Source of the DNA: an uncultured Saprospiraceae bacterium
GTDB lineage: Bacteria; Bacteroidota; Bacteroidia; Chitinophagales; Saprospiraceae
Assembly (NCBI GenBank): GCA_938045585.1
Contig: CALIAU010000015.1
Location: 1 to 64,000 of the forward strand
Direction: 5' to 3'
Length of the DNA: 64,000 nt
Shown: one piece after another, positions 1 to 7,326 of the stretch
Position numbering within the stretch: the stretch's first letter is position 1
Layout of the letters: every line of letters begins with the position of its first letter
Program-made: the position numbers and the translations under genes
The notes under the pieces: generated by a model
What the model was told of the DNA's origin: nothing
Seen by the model: the letters and a program-made list of their open reading frames with translations, nothing else
Databases searched by the model: none

Positions 1-64
1 CGATCTCCTCCATTGACCTATCGCCACCCACAAATAGTTGCCTATCGGTTTTGTTTTTGCCCAT
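1..64 (-). CDS. Possible 5' end of a gene running off the window
   Basis: An ATG at 64-62 on the minus strand opens a frame that stays open to the window edge and encodes MGKNKTDRQLFVGGDRSMEEI. Only 21 residues are visible, so no family can be named. The charged, Lys/Arg-rich start followed by an aromatic stretch would suit a transposase or other DNA-binding protein, but that is a guess. It lies next to the abrupt edge of an Rhs fragment, a common place for insertions. Confidence 0.25.
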   Translation of the reverse strand, partial: MGKNKTDRQLFVGGDRSMEEI

Positions 65-234
65 GCTCTGCTTAACTGAAATCGAATCGAAAACCCATAC
101 TTATTTTTTCAATTGAAATCTTCTTCAAATGAAAATAAAAAGGGAAATGAAAATGTTATCTTAGCAACTGTGCAAAGGCACAATAAATGAGCTTGAAAGG
201 CTGTGTAAGGAAAGTGAATCTGAGGTAAAAATGT

Positions 235-933
235 GTGCAGAGGTTTACTGGGATAGACCCACTGGCGGAAACATACTCTTTTCAATCTCCATATAATTAT
301 GCGATTAATAATCCCACTACATTCATCGATTACCTTGGTTTAGGTCCAATATATGGACCCGATGGAACCTTAATTGGATATGAGGTTGAAGAAGGCCAAG
401 GTCCTACTCAAATTGCACAAGACCTTAATGAAAACTATGGATGTGAAATGACTTGTGAAATAACTTACACTGATATTGTTCAAGACAACTCAGATGCTTT
501 TCCGAATGGATTCAACGATGATGGTACTGTTAAAGATAGGTCTGATGACGCATTTAAGTCTGGAAATATTGAACCTGGTCAAGAGTTGGTAATTAATGGA
601 GGAATTGAAGGTGGCGAGAATGGACCTGAGGTTGCAAAAAATTTAGAATCGATAGCTAGCGCTGAAAAGAGTATTGATTCTCTTAATGGAATTATTGATG
701 ATTCTAAGGCTACGATAAAAGATGTTTTAAATAGTCCCATGTATCAACCTACTCCTGGTGATGACGGAACTATGATGGGGCCATTAAGGACAATAAAGAT
801 GAGGCCATTTGAGAAAAAGATAAAGAGAGATAAAAAGTTGATACAGGGTCAAAAAAGAAAAATTGATAGTCTAAAGAACGTTAACAAAAAACTAAAACCC
901 GCAAAAAATGATTTGCGCCCTGTTAAAGGATAA
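235..933 (+). pseudogene. Orphan Rhs core tip with LysM-like C-terminal tail
   Basis: The first ~35 residues (RFTGIDPLAE, SPYNYAINNP, FIDYLGL) match the last part of the Rhs/YD-repeat-associated core, which in complete proteins closes a shell of hundreds of residues. Nothing before it is Rhs: an in-frame TAA lies at 226-228 and the GTG start at 235 falls inside the conserved core, so this is a 5'-truncated module. Residues ~50-125 (GYEVEEGQGPTQIAQDLN through IEPGQELVI) look like a LysM-type domain. The last ~80 residues are Lys-rich and probably helical or coiled coil. Complete Rhs proteins carry variable, often toxic, C-terminal domains; none can be identified here. The gene converges on the CPBP gene with 5 bases between stop codons. 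Expression is doubtful. Confidence 0.7.
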
Positions 934-938
934 TTTCA

Positions 939-1613
939 TCAAACATATTTAATAAAATATGCAGTAATATTCCAAAACGTATGGAATGTGATTGGCAGGA
1001 GGATTTTGTTAGTTTTAATATAAATTCCTCCTGCTATTAATCCACCAAAAAACGTTAAGTAGATTATATTGAGACTGGAAAGATGTGTGATTGCAAATAG
1101 AAATGAAGAAATGATAACTGCAATTAATTCACCATAGTTTTGTTTAAGAGAGTTAAGGATGAATCCTCTAAAAAAGAATTCTTGAGTTATCACAACTATT
1201 GATATACTTGAAATAATATTAGGTATGTCCCAAGGGTCAATTTGAGATGAGCTAAATGTCAAAATAAATTTCTCATCATTAATAACTCCGTAAATATAAT
1301 TTAGGGGATACTGGGCAAATACAAACAAAATGCCAAGTAGAGCTGATCCAAATATATACTTCCAGTCTACCTTCTTTTTTACGCTATTAATTATAAGTTT
1401 TAAAACTTTGATTTTATATAAAATCAGTAAAATAAAAATCAGAAAAAGAACTCTGTGTGTAATTGTTAAAATAGAATCTAACCATAGGATCGAGTTTATT
1501 GAGTCTGTATCGAATACTGTGTTAAATAAGAAAACCAGTCCAATAATTTGGTGAGACAATATGTATGCTATTCCTAAGAACAGTGCTGAAAAAATGCTTA
1601 GTCCTTTACTCAC
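939..1613 (-). CDS. CPBP (CAAX-type) intramembrane metalloprotease
   Basis: This 224-residue polytopic membrane protein has the glutamic-type protease signatures of the CPBP/Abi family. They are a QEFFFRG motif (Q144, E145, R149) corresponding to the usual EExxxR, a His in AITHLS (H177), and a final FHTFWN motif (H211, N215). The first Glu of the EE pair is Gln, which may alter or weaken activity. Family members process prenylated proteins or peptides or act in bacteriocin self-immunity; the substrate here is unknown. The GTG start overlaps the stop of the upstream XRE regulator by four bases (GTGA), so the two are translationally coupled and probably functionally linked. Confidence 0.85.
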   Translation of the reverse strand: MSKGLSIFSALFLGIAYILSHQIIGLVFLFNTVFDTDSINSILWLDSILTITHRVLFLIFILLILYKIKVLKLIINSVKKKVDWKYIFGSALLGILFVFAQYPLNYIYGVINDEKFILTFSSSQIDPWDIPNIISSISIVVITQEFFFRGFILNSLKQNYGELIAVIISSFLFAITHLSSLNIIYLTFFGGLIAGGIYIKTNKILLPITFHTFWNITAYFIKYV

Positions 1614-1951
1614 GAATAAGCCAATCTAGTTTTCACATCCCTAAGCACAGCATCAAGATTATATAAGATACATTCTTTGTCCTTTTTTGGCAGGGAATTT
1701 ATCTCTTTAAGTCTACGGAGCATATCCTGATCACGGAATAGCTCATTATATCCAGCTTCACCGATTAAGTAAGCTACAGTAGTATCAAGCTCATCAGCAA
1801 GACGCTTGACAGCGTCAATAGATGGGTTTACTTCATCTCTTTCATACTTCCCAATCACAGAATGATTAGTACTGAGAATCCTTGCAAGTTCAGATTGCGA
1901 AAGATTTTTTGCTTTGCGACACTGCCTTAACCTATTGCCAAAAGTGCTCAT
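1610..1951 (-). CDS. XRE-family helix-turn-helix regulator
   Basis: A 113-residue DNA-binding protein whose residues ~6-62 form a Cro/CI-type HTH (FGNRLRQCRKAKNLSQSELA, then HSVIGKYERDEVNPSIDAV). The rest is a short helical tail. I start it at the ATG at 1951 (MSTFGNRL). A longer frame reaches 2023, but its extra 24 hydrophobic residues are not HTH-like and would run through a good promoter box at 1999-2006. It is the first gene of a two-gene unit with the CPBP protease, overlapping it by four bases. It probably controls its own operon, possibly through the inverted repeats upstream at 2104-2238. Confidence 0.85.
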   Translation of the reverse strand: MSTFGNRLRQCRKAKNLSQSELARILSTNHSVIGKYERDEVNPSIDAVKRLADELDTTVAYLIGEAGYNELFRDQDMLRRLKEINSLPKKDKECILYNLDAVLRDVKTRLAYS

Positions 1952-1998
1952 AATAAATGCTTTTAATGCTAAAATGATGCAGATATAAACCGATAACA

Positions 1999-2006
1999 CA
2001 AAGATA
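1999..2006 (-). promoter_or_regulatory. -7 box of the XRE/CPBP operon
   Basis: The minus strand reads TATCTTTG, an exact match to the Bacteroidota -7 consensus TAnnTTTG. It lies 47 bases upstream of the XRE start at 1951, implying a leader of about 40 bases. No clear -33 TTG is seen at the usual spacing. Confidence 0.55.
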
Positions 2007-2103
2007 CGGTTCAAAAAGTACATTGGAAAACCTTTTACAAAAAAATATCAGTGATGAAATTATTCGAGATCAAAGCAAGCTTAGACATCTGGTCCTGCTT
2101 TAT

Positions 2104-2144
2104 CCGGACCAACAGTCCGGTCATCGTAGTATTCACTACGATGA
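2104..2144. repeat. Two adjacent inverted repeats upstream of the XRE gene
   Basis: CCGGAC (2104-2109) pairs with GTCCGG (2115-2120) across five bases. TCATCGTAGT (2121-2130) pairs perfectly with ACTACGATGA (2135-2144) across four. A TGGTCC just upstream can also pair with GGACCA, giving an alternative fold of the first hairpin. They lie between the 3' end of the metallo-hydrolase gene and the XRE promoter. They could be 3' hairpins of the former or operators for the latter. The 303-base gap 1952-2254 holds these, the palindrome at 2215 and the promoter, and no credible gene. Confidence 0.6.
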
Positions 2145-2214
2145 TATATTAATCGTTTTAAATGGATTTGTAGGTGCTGCCACGATCCATCCCACAATAA
2201 TTTGCACATCCGTA

Positions 2215-2238
2215 ATCTGTAGTTTCCAAACTACAGAT
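2215..2238. repeat. Perfect 11-bp inverted repeat after the metallo-hydrolase gene
   Basis: ATCTGTAGTTT (2215-2225), two bases, then AAACTACAGAT (2228-2238). It starts 16 bases beyond the stop of the minus-strand metallo-hydrolase gene. No T-tract follows on that strand, so it is not a textbook terminator; with a 2-base centre it looks as much like a protein-binding palindrome. Confidence 0.6.
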
Positions 2239-2254
2239 GAATATATTAAAATGC

Positions 2255-3109
2255 TCATAAGCCCAATACCCCCAAGTCCCCCCATACATCCATCGCATAC
2301 CTCCCTCTTTCATTCTTCTTCAACTTACCCAACACATTCTCTCTATCATGCTCAAAAAAGATGTAGGATTCCGTATCCAAAATATCATCGTAGAATTTCT
2401 TCTTCTCTTGCAGTGTTACTAATGGACGAATGTCATACGCCATCACATAGGGCATGCGCACATGTCCAGCAGAGGGTAGGAGGTCGGCAGCATAGATTAG
2501 GGTCTTGCCATTGCCTAGATCAATTTCCGGAACCATCATCGCTTCAGTGTGGCCGTATGAAAACCGGATTTTTATATTGTCATTAAAATGCACGCCCTGT
2601 TCAACCTCTATAAATTTCAGAATACCGGCATCCATGAGTGGCACAAAATTCTCTTTAAGGAAGGACGCTTTTTCTCGTGGGTTGGGATCAAAGGCCCAGT
2701 CGTAGTGTGTCTTGTTTGACCAGTAAGTAGCGTTGGGAAAACTTGGAACCGAATTTCCATCCGCATCAATAGTAACAGCACCACCGTCGTGATCAAAATG
2801 CAAATGCGTAAGAATCACATCCGTAATCTCTTCTTTTTTAAAGCCCGCTCTTTCTACAGCAGAAACAATGTCCGTTCCACCGTGTGGTTCAAAGTGTGAT
2901 CTAAATTTCTCTCCCTGCTTATTTCCCATTCCCGTGTCAAACAATATCTTCTGATCACCATCTTCAATTAAAAGACAGCGCATCGCCCAGGTACACATAT
3001 TGTTTTCATCGGGAGGATTAATCTTCTTCCACATTTGATGTGGAACGACTCCAAACATTGCACCTCCATCTAATTTGAAAAACTCTGTTTCAATGATGTG
3101 TGCTTTCAT
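2255..3109 (-). CDS. MBL-fold metallo-hydrolase
   Basis: The 284-residue protein has the metallo-beta-lactamase fold zinc signature THLHFDHDGG (H102, H104, D106, H107), followed by H187 in SYGHTEA, D209 in AADLLP and H254 in FFEHD. This is a complete set for a binuclear metal centre. There is no signal peptide, so it is cytoplasmic. The layout resembles lactonase-type members (YtnP/AHL-lactonase-like), but the substrate cannot be read from the sequence. It starts two bases after the ribH stop and is the last gene of a TPR-ribH-hydrolase unit. Confidence 0.85.
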   Translation of the reverse strand: MKAHIIETEFFKLDGGAMFGVVPHQMWKKINPPDENNMCTWAMRCLLIEDGDQKILFDTGMGNKQGEKFRSHFEPHGGTDIVSAVERAGFKKEEITDVILTHLHFDHDGGAVTIDADGNSVPSFPNATYWSNKTHYDWAFDPNPREKASFLKENFVPLMDAGILKFIEVEQGVHFNDNIKIRFSYGHTEAMMVPEIDLGNGKTLIYAADLLPSAGHVRMPYVMAYDIRPLVTLQEKKKFYDDILDTESYIFFEHDRENVLGKLKKNERGRYAMDVWGDLGVLGL

Positions 3110-3111
3110 AT

Positions 3112-3627
3112 CTAGAATCCGATTTTAGTTTTAGTAGACTTGATTTCTTTTTTGAGCCCTATCATTTTTAGTGCAGTATAAGCTGCTTCATCGCCCTTGT
3201 TACCGTGCTTCCCTCCACATCTATCCAAAGCCTGCTGCTTGGTGTCTGGTGTCAGTACACCAAAGATGAATGGAATACCTGATACAAGAGATAGGTTGGT
3301 CAGTGCCTGTGCGACTGAGGTATTAATATACTCGTTATGTTTTGTTTCTCCCTTGATAACACAGCCAATACATATGACAGCGTCTGGAGATTTTTCTTGA
3401 TAGAGCATCTTAGCGCCTAGGGGTAGTTCAAACGAACCCGGTACCTGTATTTGGATTATGTTAGCGGCTTTTACCTTACATGCCTTGAGTGTCTTTACAG
3501 CACCCTTGGTCAGCTTTTTGGTAATACCCTCATTCCATTCGGAAGTGACAATACCGATAGTGTATTCTGAACAATCGCCGATACTAGAAAGATCTATACT
3601 GGAAAGGTTCTTATCGGCACTGGACAT
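3112..3627 (-). CDS. ribH: 6,7-dimethyl-8-ribityllumazine synthase
   Basis: Lumazine synthase condenses 5-amino-6-ribitylamino-uracil with 3,4-dihydroxy-2-butanone 4-phosphate, the penultimate step of riboflavin synthesis. The 171 residues contain the family landmarks: VTSEWNEGIT near the N-terminus, VPGSFELPLGA (63-73), CIGCVIKGETKHNEYI with the catalytic-position His (H97), PFIFGVLT, and the ALDRCGGKHGNKG loop near the C-terminus. A ~20-residue N-terminal extension precedes the core, as is common in this phylum. It sits five bases after the TPR gene and two before the metallo-hydrolase gene. No other rib gene is present in the window. Confidence 0.96.
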   Translation of the reverse strand: MSSADKNLSSIDLSSIGDCSEYTIGIVTSEWNEGITKKLTKGAVKTLKACKVKAANIIQIQVPGSFELPLGAKMLYQEKSPDAVICIGCVIKGETKHNEYINTSVAQALTNLSLVSGIPFIFGVLTPDTKQQALDRCGGKHGNKGDEAAYTALKMIGLKKEIKSTKTKIGF

Positions 3628-3632
3628 AGCTC

Positions 3633-4322
3633 TTACATGTTTTCTAGAAGAGTGATATATCGCGTTGCGCTTCTTGCTTCCGTACTATTTGGAAATTTAG
3701 AATCGATTTGTTTGAAGGCAGCAAGTGCACCGGCAGTATCTCCCTGTCTCTTTTTCAAAAGTCCAAGTTTGTTAAGATAGTAGGGTGCAGAGAATTCATC
3801 TCCTCCCTTACTTGCACTACTATATGCTGACATCGCCGCATCCCAATTTTGGTTTTCAGAATGTGCGTCACCGATTGCTCCATTTTTCATTGCAGACATC
3901 ACTGCAGATCCAGATGCATCAAAGCTTTTAAGATATTCTATCGCCTCATCGTATCTTCCTAAGTTTAGGTAAGAAACTCCAGCGTAGTATTTTGCTAAGT
4001 TAGCCTGCTTCGTACCACCGTAGTTTTCTATGATGTCTAAGAATCCTTCTGCATCGCCACCTGGGCTTTCGAGTGCAAGTGCAAATGAATCTCTAGCAAA
4101 CTGTGTTTCTGCTCTAAACATGCTTGTTTGTGCTTCTTCCGCTCTTGGCTCCACAACTCCATATTTGTAGAACATATATCCACCTACTAGTAATATAAGT
4201 GCTGCTATCCCTCCAAGGATGAGCATTTTATTATTCGCAAAAGATTCTTCCAAAGAGCCTTTTACTTCTACGATATCTACTAACGTTTCGTCTTTTTCTT
4301 TTACTTTTCTTCGTCTTGCCAT
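3633..4322 (-). CDS. Membrane-anchored tetratricopeptide-repeat protein
   Basis: A charged N-terminal tail (residues 1-30) is followed by one membrane span at ~33-52 and then by TPR-like helices out to residue 229. Examples are AKYYAGVSYLNLGRYDEAIEYLKSFD and NKLGLLKKRQGDTAGALAAFKQ. The layout resembles YfgM-like anchored TPR proteins, with the repeats outside the cytoplasm acting as a protein-binding scaffold. It is the first gene of the unit with ribH. A TPR gene next to ribH is familiar in Bacteroidota, but a functional link to riboflavin is not evident. Confidence 0.85.
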   Translation of the reverse strand: MARRRKVKEKDETLVDIVEVKGSLEESFANNKMLILGGIAALILLVGGYMFYKYGVVEPRAEEAQTSMFRAETQFARDSFALALESPGGDAEGFLDIIENYGGTKQANLAKYYAGVSYLNLGRYDEAIEYLKSFDASGSAVMSAMKNGAIGDAHSENQNWDAAMSAYSSASKGGDEFSAPYYLNKLGLLKKRQGDTAGALAAFKQIDSKFPNSTEARSATRYITLLENM

Positions 4323-4347
4323 TGTCCTAGTTCTTAGAAAATTTCTG

Positions 4348-4355
4348 CAAAATTA
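4348..4355 (-). promoter_or_regulatory. -7 box of the TPR-ribH-hydrolase unit
   Basis: The minus strand reads TAATTTTG, matching TAnnTTTG, 25 bases upstream of the TPR start at 4322. Confidence 0.5.
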
Positions 4356-4451
4356 AGCTTTTTAGTGAATTTTCGGAGATTTTCAGTGTTAGATATTAGC
4401 TCTTAATCAGGTATTTGCCATATATATGATGAATTTCTTATATATGAGGGC

Positions 4452-4524
4452 TAATCTTTGGTTATCCTGCGCGCAAAGGGCTGGACCATGATTTTCAGGA
4501 TTAGCGAGATTAAGCAGGATTTTT
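4452..4524. repeat. Short degenerate GATT repeat resembling the GxxExxY flanks
   Basis: GATT recurs at 4490, 4499, 4508 and 4518, about every 9 bases, within AGGATTAGCGAGATTAAGC. Two inverted copies (AATC at 4453, ATCC at 4464) precede it. The same GGATT-type, ~9-bp-period sequence flanks the GxxExxY gene at 27.3-28.0 kb. Here no gene accompanies it. It is part of the 470-base gap 4323-4792, which otherwise holds the direct repeat at 4561-4749, a hairpin at 4773 and one short hairpin at 4638-4661 (CTGTCTGC/GCAGGCAG). Confidence 0.5.
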
Positions 4525-4560
4525 CTTGTGAATACGTAAAACCTAACTAAGACCACTTCA

Positions 4561-4749
4561 ATTAGCAATGTATTAAGACAAGCCAATTATACGTACAAAC
4601 TCAAACCATAAAACCAGCGCAGCGAAAACCGTAACACCTGTCTGCGTGCGTAAGCAGGCAGAAGATACCGTGAGAAGAAATTAGCAATGAATTAAATAAA
4701 GCCAATATTCATAACAAACTCAAACCATGAAACCAGCGCAGCGAAAACC
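4561..4749. repeat. Imperfect ~70-bp direct repeat plus a third partial copy
   Basis: Bases 4561-4630 and 4680-4749 are two copies of the same ~70-base sequence. Both begin ATTAGCAATG and end CCAGCGCAGCGAAAACC, and they are 119 bases apart. The end motif ATGAAACCAGCGCAGC is repeated a third time at 4750-4765. A related, more diverged string (CCATGATACCAG, then GGAAACC) occurs at 44168-44195. Between the copies is a hairpin, CTGTCTGC (4638-4645) with GCAGGCAG (4654-4661). Nothing here looks coding. Confidence 0.65.
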
Positions 4750-4772
4750 ATGAAACCAGCGCAGCGGAAACC

Positions 4773-4791
4773 GCGACACACCCCGTGTCGC
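4773..4791 (-). terminator. Hairpin directly after pdhA
   Basis: GCGACAC (4773-4779) and GTGTCGC (4785-4791) form a perfect 7-bp stem with a 5-base loop, one base beyond the pdhA stop codon. There is no T-tract, so it may stabilise the 3' end rather than act as an intrinsic terminator. Confidence 0.45.
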
Positions 4792-4792
4792 T

Positions 4793-5830
4793 CTAATCCA
4801 TTATATAAGGATAATCCTTCTGCACATAGTTATCCTCATACAGCTCAGAACTCATCGGATAGTCGGACTCCTCAGCAAATTTGTATGCTGCTTCTATTTC
4901 AGCCTCTATTCTTGCATCGATGGCCTCCATCTCTTTCTCCGTAGCAAACTTCTTATCAAGGATAGTTTTACGTGTAACTTCGATAGGATCTAGTTCCTTG
5001 TAGTCATTTAACTCATCCTTGGTTCTATATTTCGCTGGATCGGACACAGAATGTCCTCTATATCTGTAGGTATTAATTTCTAAGAAGTAAGGTCCTTTGC
5101 CTGAACGAATATGTTCTGCCGCTCTAGAGATAGCCTCATGTACTTTTTCTGGGCTCATACCATCTACTGGCTCGCTTGGCATTTCAAAAGCTGATCCTAC
5201 CTTATATATCTCTTGCACATTACTGGTTCTCTCTACAGAGGTTCCCATCGCATATTTGTTATTCTCACAGATATACAATACAGGTAACTTCCACGTCATT
5301 GCCATATTGAAGGACTCATATAGTGCGCCCTGTCTTGCAGCTCCGTCACCAAACATCGTCACACAAAGGTTTTTCGTCTCTCTATATTTTTCGGCTAAGG
5401 CCATTCCAGTTCCTATTGGAATCTGAGCACCTACGATACCGTTTCCTCCAAAGTAGTTATGCTCCTTAGAGAAGAAGTGCATAGATCCACCTTTTCCTTT
5501 TACACAGCCTGTTGCTTTTCCAAACAACTCCGCCATACAAGAATCCGAACTCAATCCACGCATGAGACCTATTCCATGCTGTCTATAAGCAGTAACGATT
5601 TTATCTTCTTTCGTTAGGGCTGACTTTAATCCCGCAGCAATTGCTTCTTGACCTATATATACATGTAAGAATCCTCTGATTAACTGTTTTGAGTAGGCCA
5701 TTAAGGATTTTTCCTCGAACCTACGTATGCGTAACATCACCTCATACCAATCCAGATAAGTCGCCTTATCTACGGCTTTTGTTTTTCCTTTTGAACTGAT
5801 TTTCTTTGACTTTGCAACTATCTCTGCCAT
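4793..5830 (-). CDS. pdhA: Pyruvate dehydrogenase E1 component, alpha subunit
   Basis: PdhA carries the thiamine-diphosphate-binding half of the E1 heterotetramer that decarboxylates pyruvate and acetylates the lipoyl arm of E2. The 345-residue protein has the ThDP/Mg motif GDGAARQGALYESFNMA ending in ENN (residues ~161-191). It also has RQHGIGLMRG (83-92) and the YRYRGHSVSDPAKYR loop that in relatives contacts the cofactor and, in mitochondria, is phosphorylated. The first ~25 residues are a Lys-rich extension. E1-beta and E2 are not adjacent. An E3 gene (lpdA) lies at 34.3 kb. It is divergent from recF. A branched-chain 2-oxo acid E1-alpha is the main alternative, but the match to PdhA is closer. 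Confidence 0.93.
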   Translation of the reverse strand: MAEIVAKSKKISSKGKTKAVDKATYLDWYEVMLRIRRFEEKSLMAYSKQLIRGFLHVYIGQEAIAAGLKSALTKEDKIVTAYRQHGIGLMRGLSSDSCMAELFGKATGCVKGKGGSMHFFSKEHNYFGGNGIVGAQIPIGTGMALAEKYRETKNLCVTMFGDGAARQGALYESFNMAMTWKLPVLYICENNKYAMGTSVERTSNVQEIYKVGSAFEMPSEPVDGMSPEKVHEAISRAAEHIRSGKGPYFLEINTYRYRGHSVSDPAKYRTKDELNDYKELDPIEVTRKTILDKKFATEKEMEAIDARIEAEIEAAYKFAEESDYPMSSELYEDNYVQKDYPYIMD

Positions 5831-5937
5831 ATCTATGTACTTTTGAAGCTGTGAAGATACAAATTGACTAGGAATTCCATGAAAACATAGTCATTTCGAT
5901 GTATCTATTAAATAAACGGTAAATATCACACCAAAGT

Positions 5938-7038
5938 TTGATTCTAAAGAGTATAATACTGACAAATTATAGGAATTATCCCTCTTGCAGCATTGATGGC
6001 TTCAAGAAAATAAACCTCTTTTTGGGCAAAAACGGCTCGGGCAAAACCAATTTACTGGACTCTATCTACTACACAGCCCTCGGTAAAAGCTATTTCTCCT
6101 CCAAAGATGCCAATGTAATCAAATTCGACGCATCCTTTTTTAGACTGGAGGCACGGATAGAAAAAGGGGATGCCTTCAAGATAGAACATGCTATCGTTCC
6201 AGGGAACAAGAAAGAATCTAAGATTAATGGGAAAGCAATCAATAAGCTGTCCGAACTACTAGGGCAGTTTCCGGCTATAGCCATCGCTCCCAAGGAAGTC
6301 TATACCTTACTTTCCACCAGTCAGGAAAGAAGGAAGGCCTGCGATCGGGTGATAGCACAATTTGACAAGGAATACATTGCAGCACTTATTTTGTATAACA
6401 GCCTGCTCAAACGTAGAAATCAGTTGCTCAAAGACGCTAGTTCTATGTCTACACTCAACATTGATTTGATCAAGGTCTTGGATGCACAGTTGGATGCCCC
6501 TGCTGCTTTAATTTATGCACGTCGAACAAAATTTGCAGAGAGTATTCGTACCGATTTTCTGAACAGCTACAAAAGCATTTCAAACAACCAAGAGGAAGCA
6601 GATTTGCTCTACGTCTCAAGTTTAAAAGAGGGGAAATTATCCGAACAGTTATTCAAGTGTATCGAATCCGATTTTTTCAAAAAAAGAACAACACTAGGCA
6701 TTCACAAAGACGATTATATTTTCAGAATAAATGACAAGCAATTAAATACCTTCGCCTCGCAGGGACAACTCAAGTCCTTTATCATTGCCTTCAAGTTATC
6801 ACTGTTCAGAATCCTCAGCAACAACTCATCCGTCTTACCCTTTCTCATACTGGATGACATCTTTGATAAAATAGATAGTGCACGTACCGCCGCCTTACTC
6901 AATTTGTTGAGCACCGGAGACTATGGTCAGATTTTTATTTCAGATGCCGACACAAAGAGACTGCCAGAAATCATGGAAAAGAACGAATTAGATTACTTTA
7001 GAGTTATAATAGAAAACGGTCGAGTTGAAACGCAATAA
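5938..7038 (+). CDS. recF: DNA replication and repair protein RecF
   Basis: RecF is an ABC-type ATPase that binds gapped DNA and helps load RecA with RecO and RecR. The 366-residue protein begins ILKSIILTNYRNY, typical of RecF. It has a Walker A at GKNGSGKTN (30-38), an ABC signature SQGQLKS near residue 275 and a Walker B LPFLILDDIFDKID near 300. The start is TTG at 5938, which gives the expected family N-terminus; no upstream ATG does better. Its 3' end overlaps the DUF721 gene by 14 bases in another frame. Confidence 0.95.
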   Translation: MILKSIILTNYRNYPSCSIDGFKKINLFLGKNGSGKTNLLDSIYYTALGKSYFSSKDANVIKFDASFFRLEARIEKGDAFKIEHAIVPGNKKESKINGKAINKLSELLGQFPAIAIAPKEVYTLLSTSQERRKACDRVIAQFDKEYIAALILYNSLLKRRNQLLKDASSMSTLNIDLIKVLDAQLDAPAALIYARRTKFAESIRTDFLNSYKSISNNQEEADLLYVSSLKEGKLSEQLFKCIESDFFKKRTTLGIHKDDYIFRINDKQLNTFASQGQLKSFIIAFKLSLFRILSNNSSVLPFLILDDIFDKIDSARTAALLNLLSTGDYGQIFISDADTKRLPEIMEKNELDYFRVIIENGRVETQ

Positions 7039-7318
7039 AGACGAGAAAATAACTACCGCCCTCCAAGGCTTCATCGCTTCTAACAAGAAGATTAGAAACG
7101 GACTCATTAATGAGGAAGTCTCCCGTATCTGGAATGCAAAAATGCCCGACTCCGTAAAGTCCTACACGAAGAGTATCATCTTTTCCTATGGCAAAATATA
7201 TCTCAAAATAGAAAGCGCCGCCCTGAAGCAAGAACTCCATAGCAGTAGAGAAAAACTCAAGGAGCTCTTGAACACAGAACTAGAATCTGAGTTGGTAAAA
7301 GAGGTCTATGTTTCTTAG
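7025..7318 (+). CDS. DUF721 (DciA-like) protein
   Basis: A 97-residue basic protein with the DUF721 pattern: an N-terminal helix (ALQGFIASNKKIRNGLIN), then VSRIWNAKMPDSVKSYTKSI, then strands YGKIYLKIESAALKQEL. DUF721 includes DciA, the helicase-loading factor of bacteria without DnaC, and its linkage to recF is recurrent in Bacteroidota. It starts with TTG at 7025 inside the recF 3' end, so translation is probably coupled. A role with recF in replication is inferred from family and context. Confidence 0.85.
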   Translation: MKRNKDEKITTALQGFIASNKKIRNGLINEEVSRIWNAKMPDSVKSYTKSIIFSYGKIYLKIESAALKQELHSSREKLKELLNTELESELVKEVYVS

Positions 7319-7326
7319 ATTTTTTA

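Noticed and set aside
1952-2023. 24-residue N-terminal extension of the XRE regulator
   Set aside because: The extension is hydrophobic and not part of the HTH family, and an exact promoter box lies inside it.
939-2023. XRE/CPBP pair as the immunity gene of the Rhs tip
   Set aside because: The pair is convergent with the Rhs fragment and has its own promoter; the Rhs tail does not look like a toxin.
2023-2586. Plus-strand open frame of 187 codons
   Set aside because: It is antisense to the well-supported metallo-hydrolase gene and crosses three inverted repeats; its product is low-complexity His/Ser/Cys-rich without a domain.
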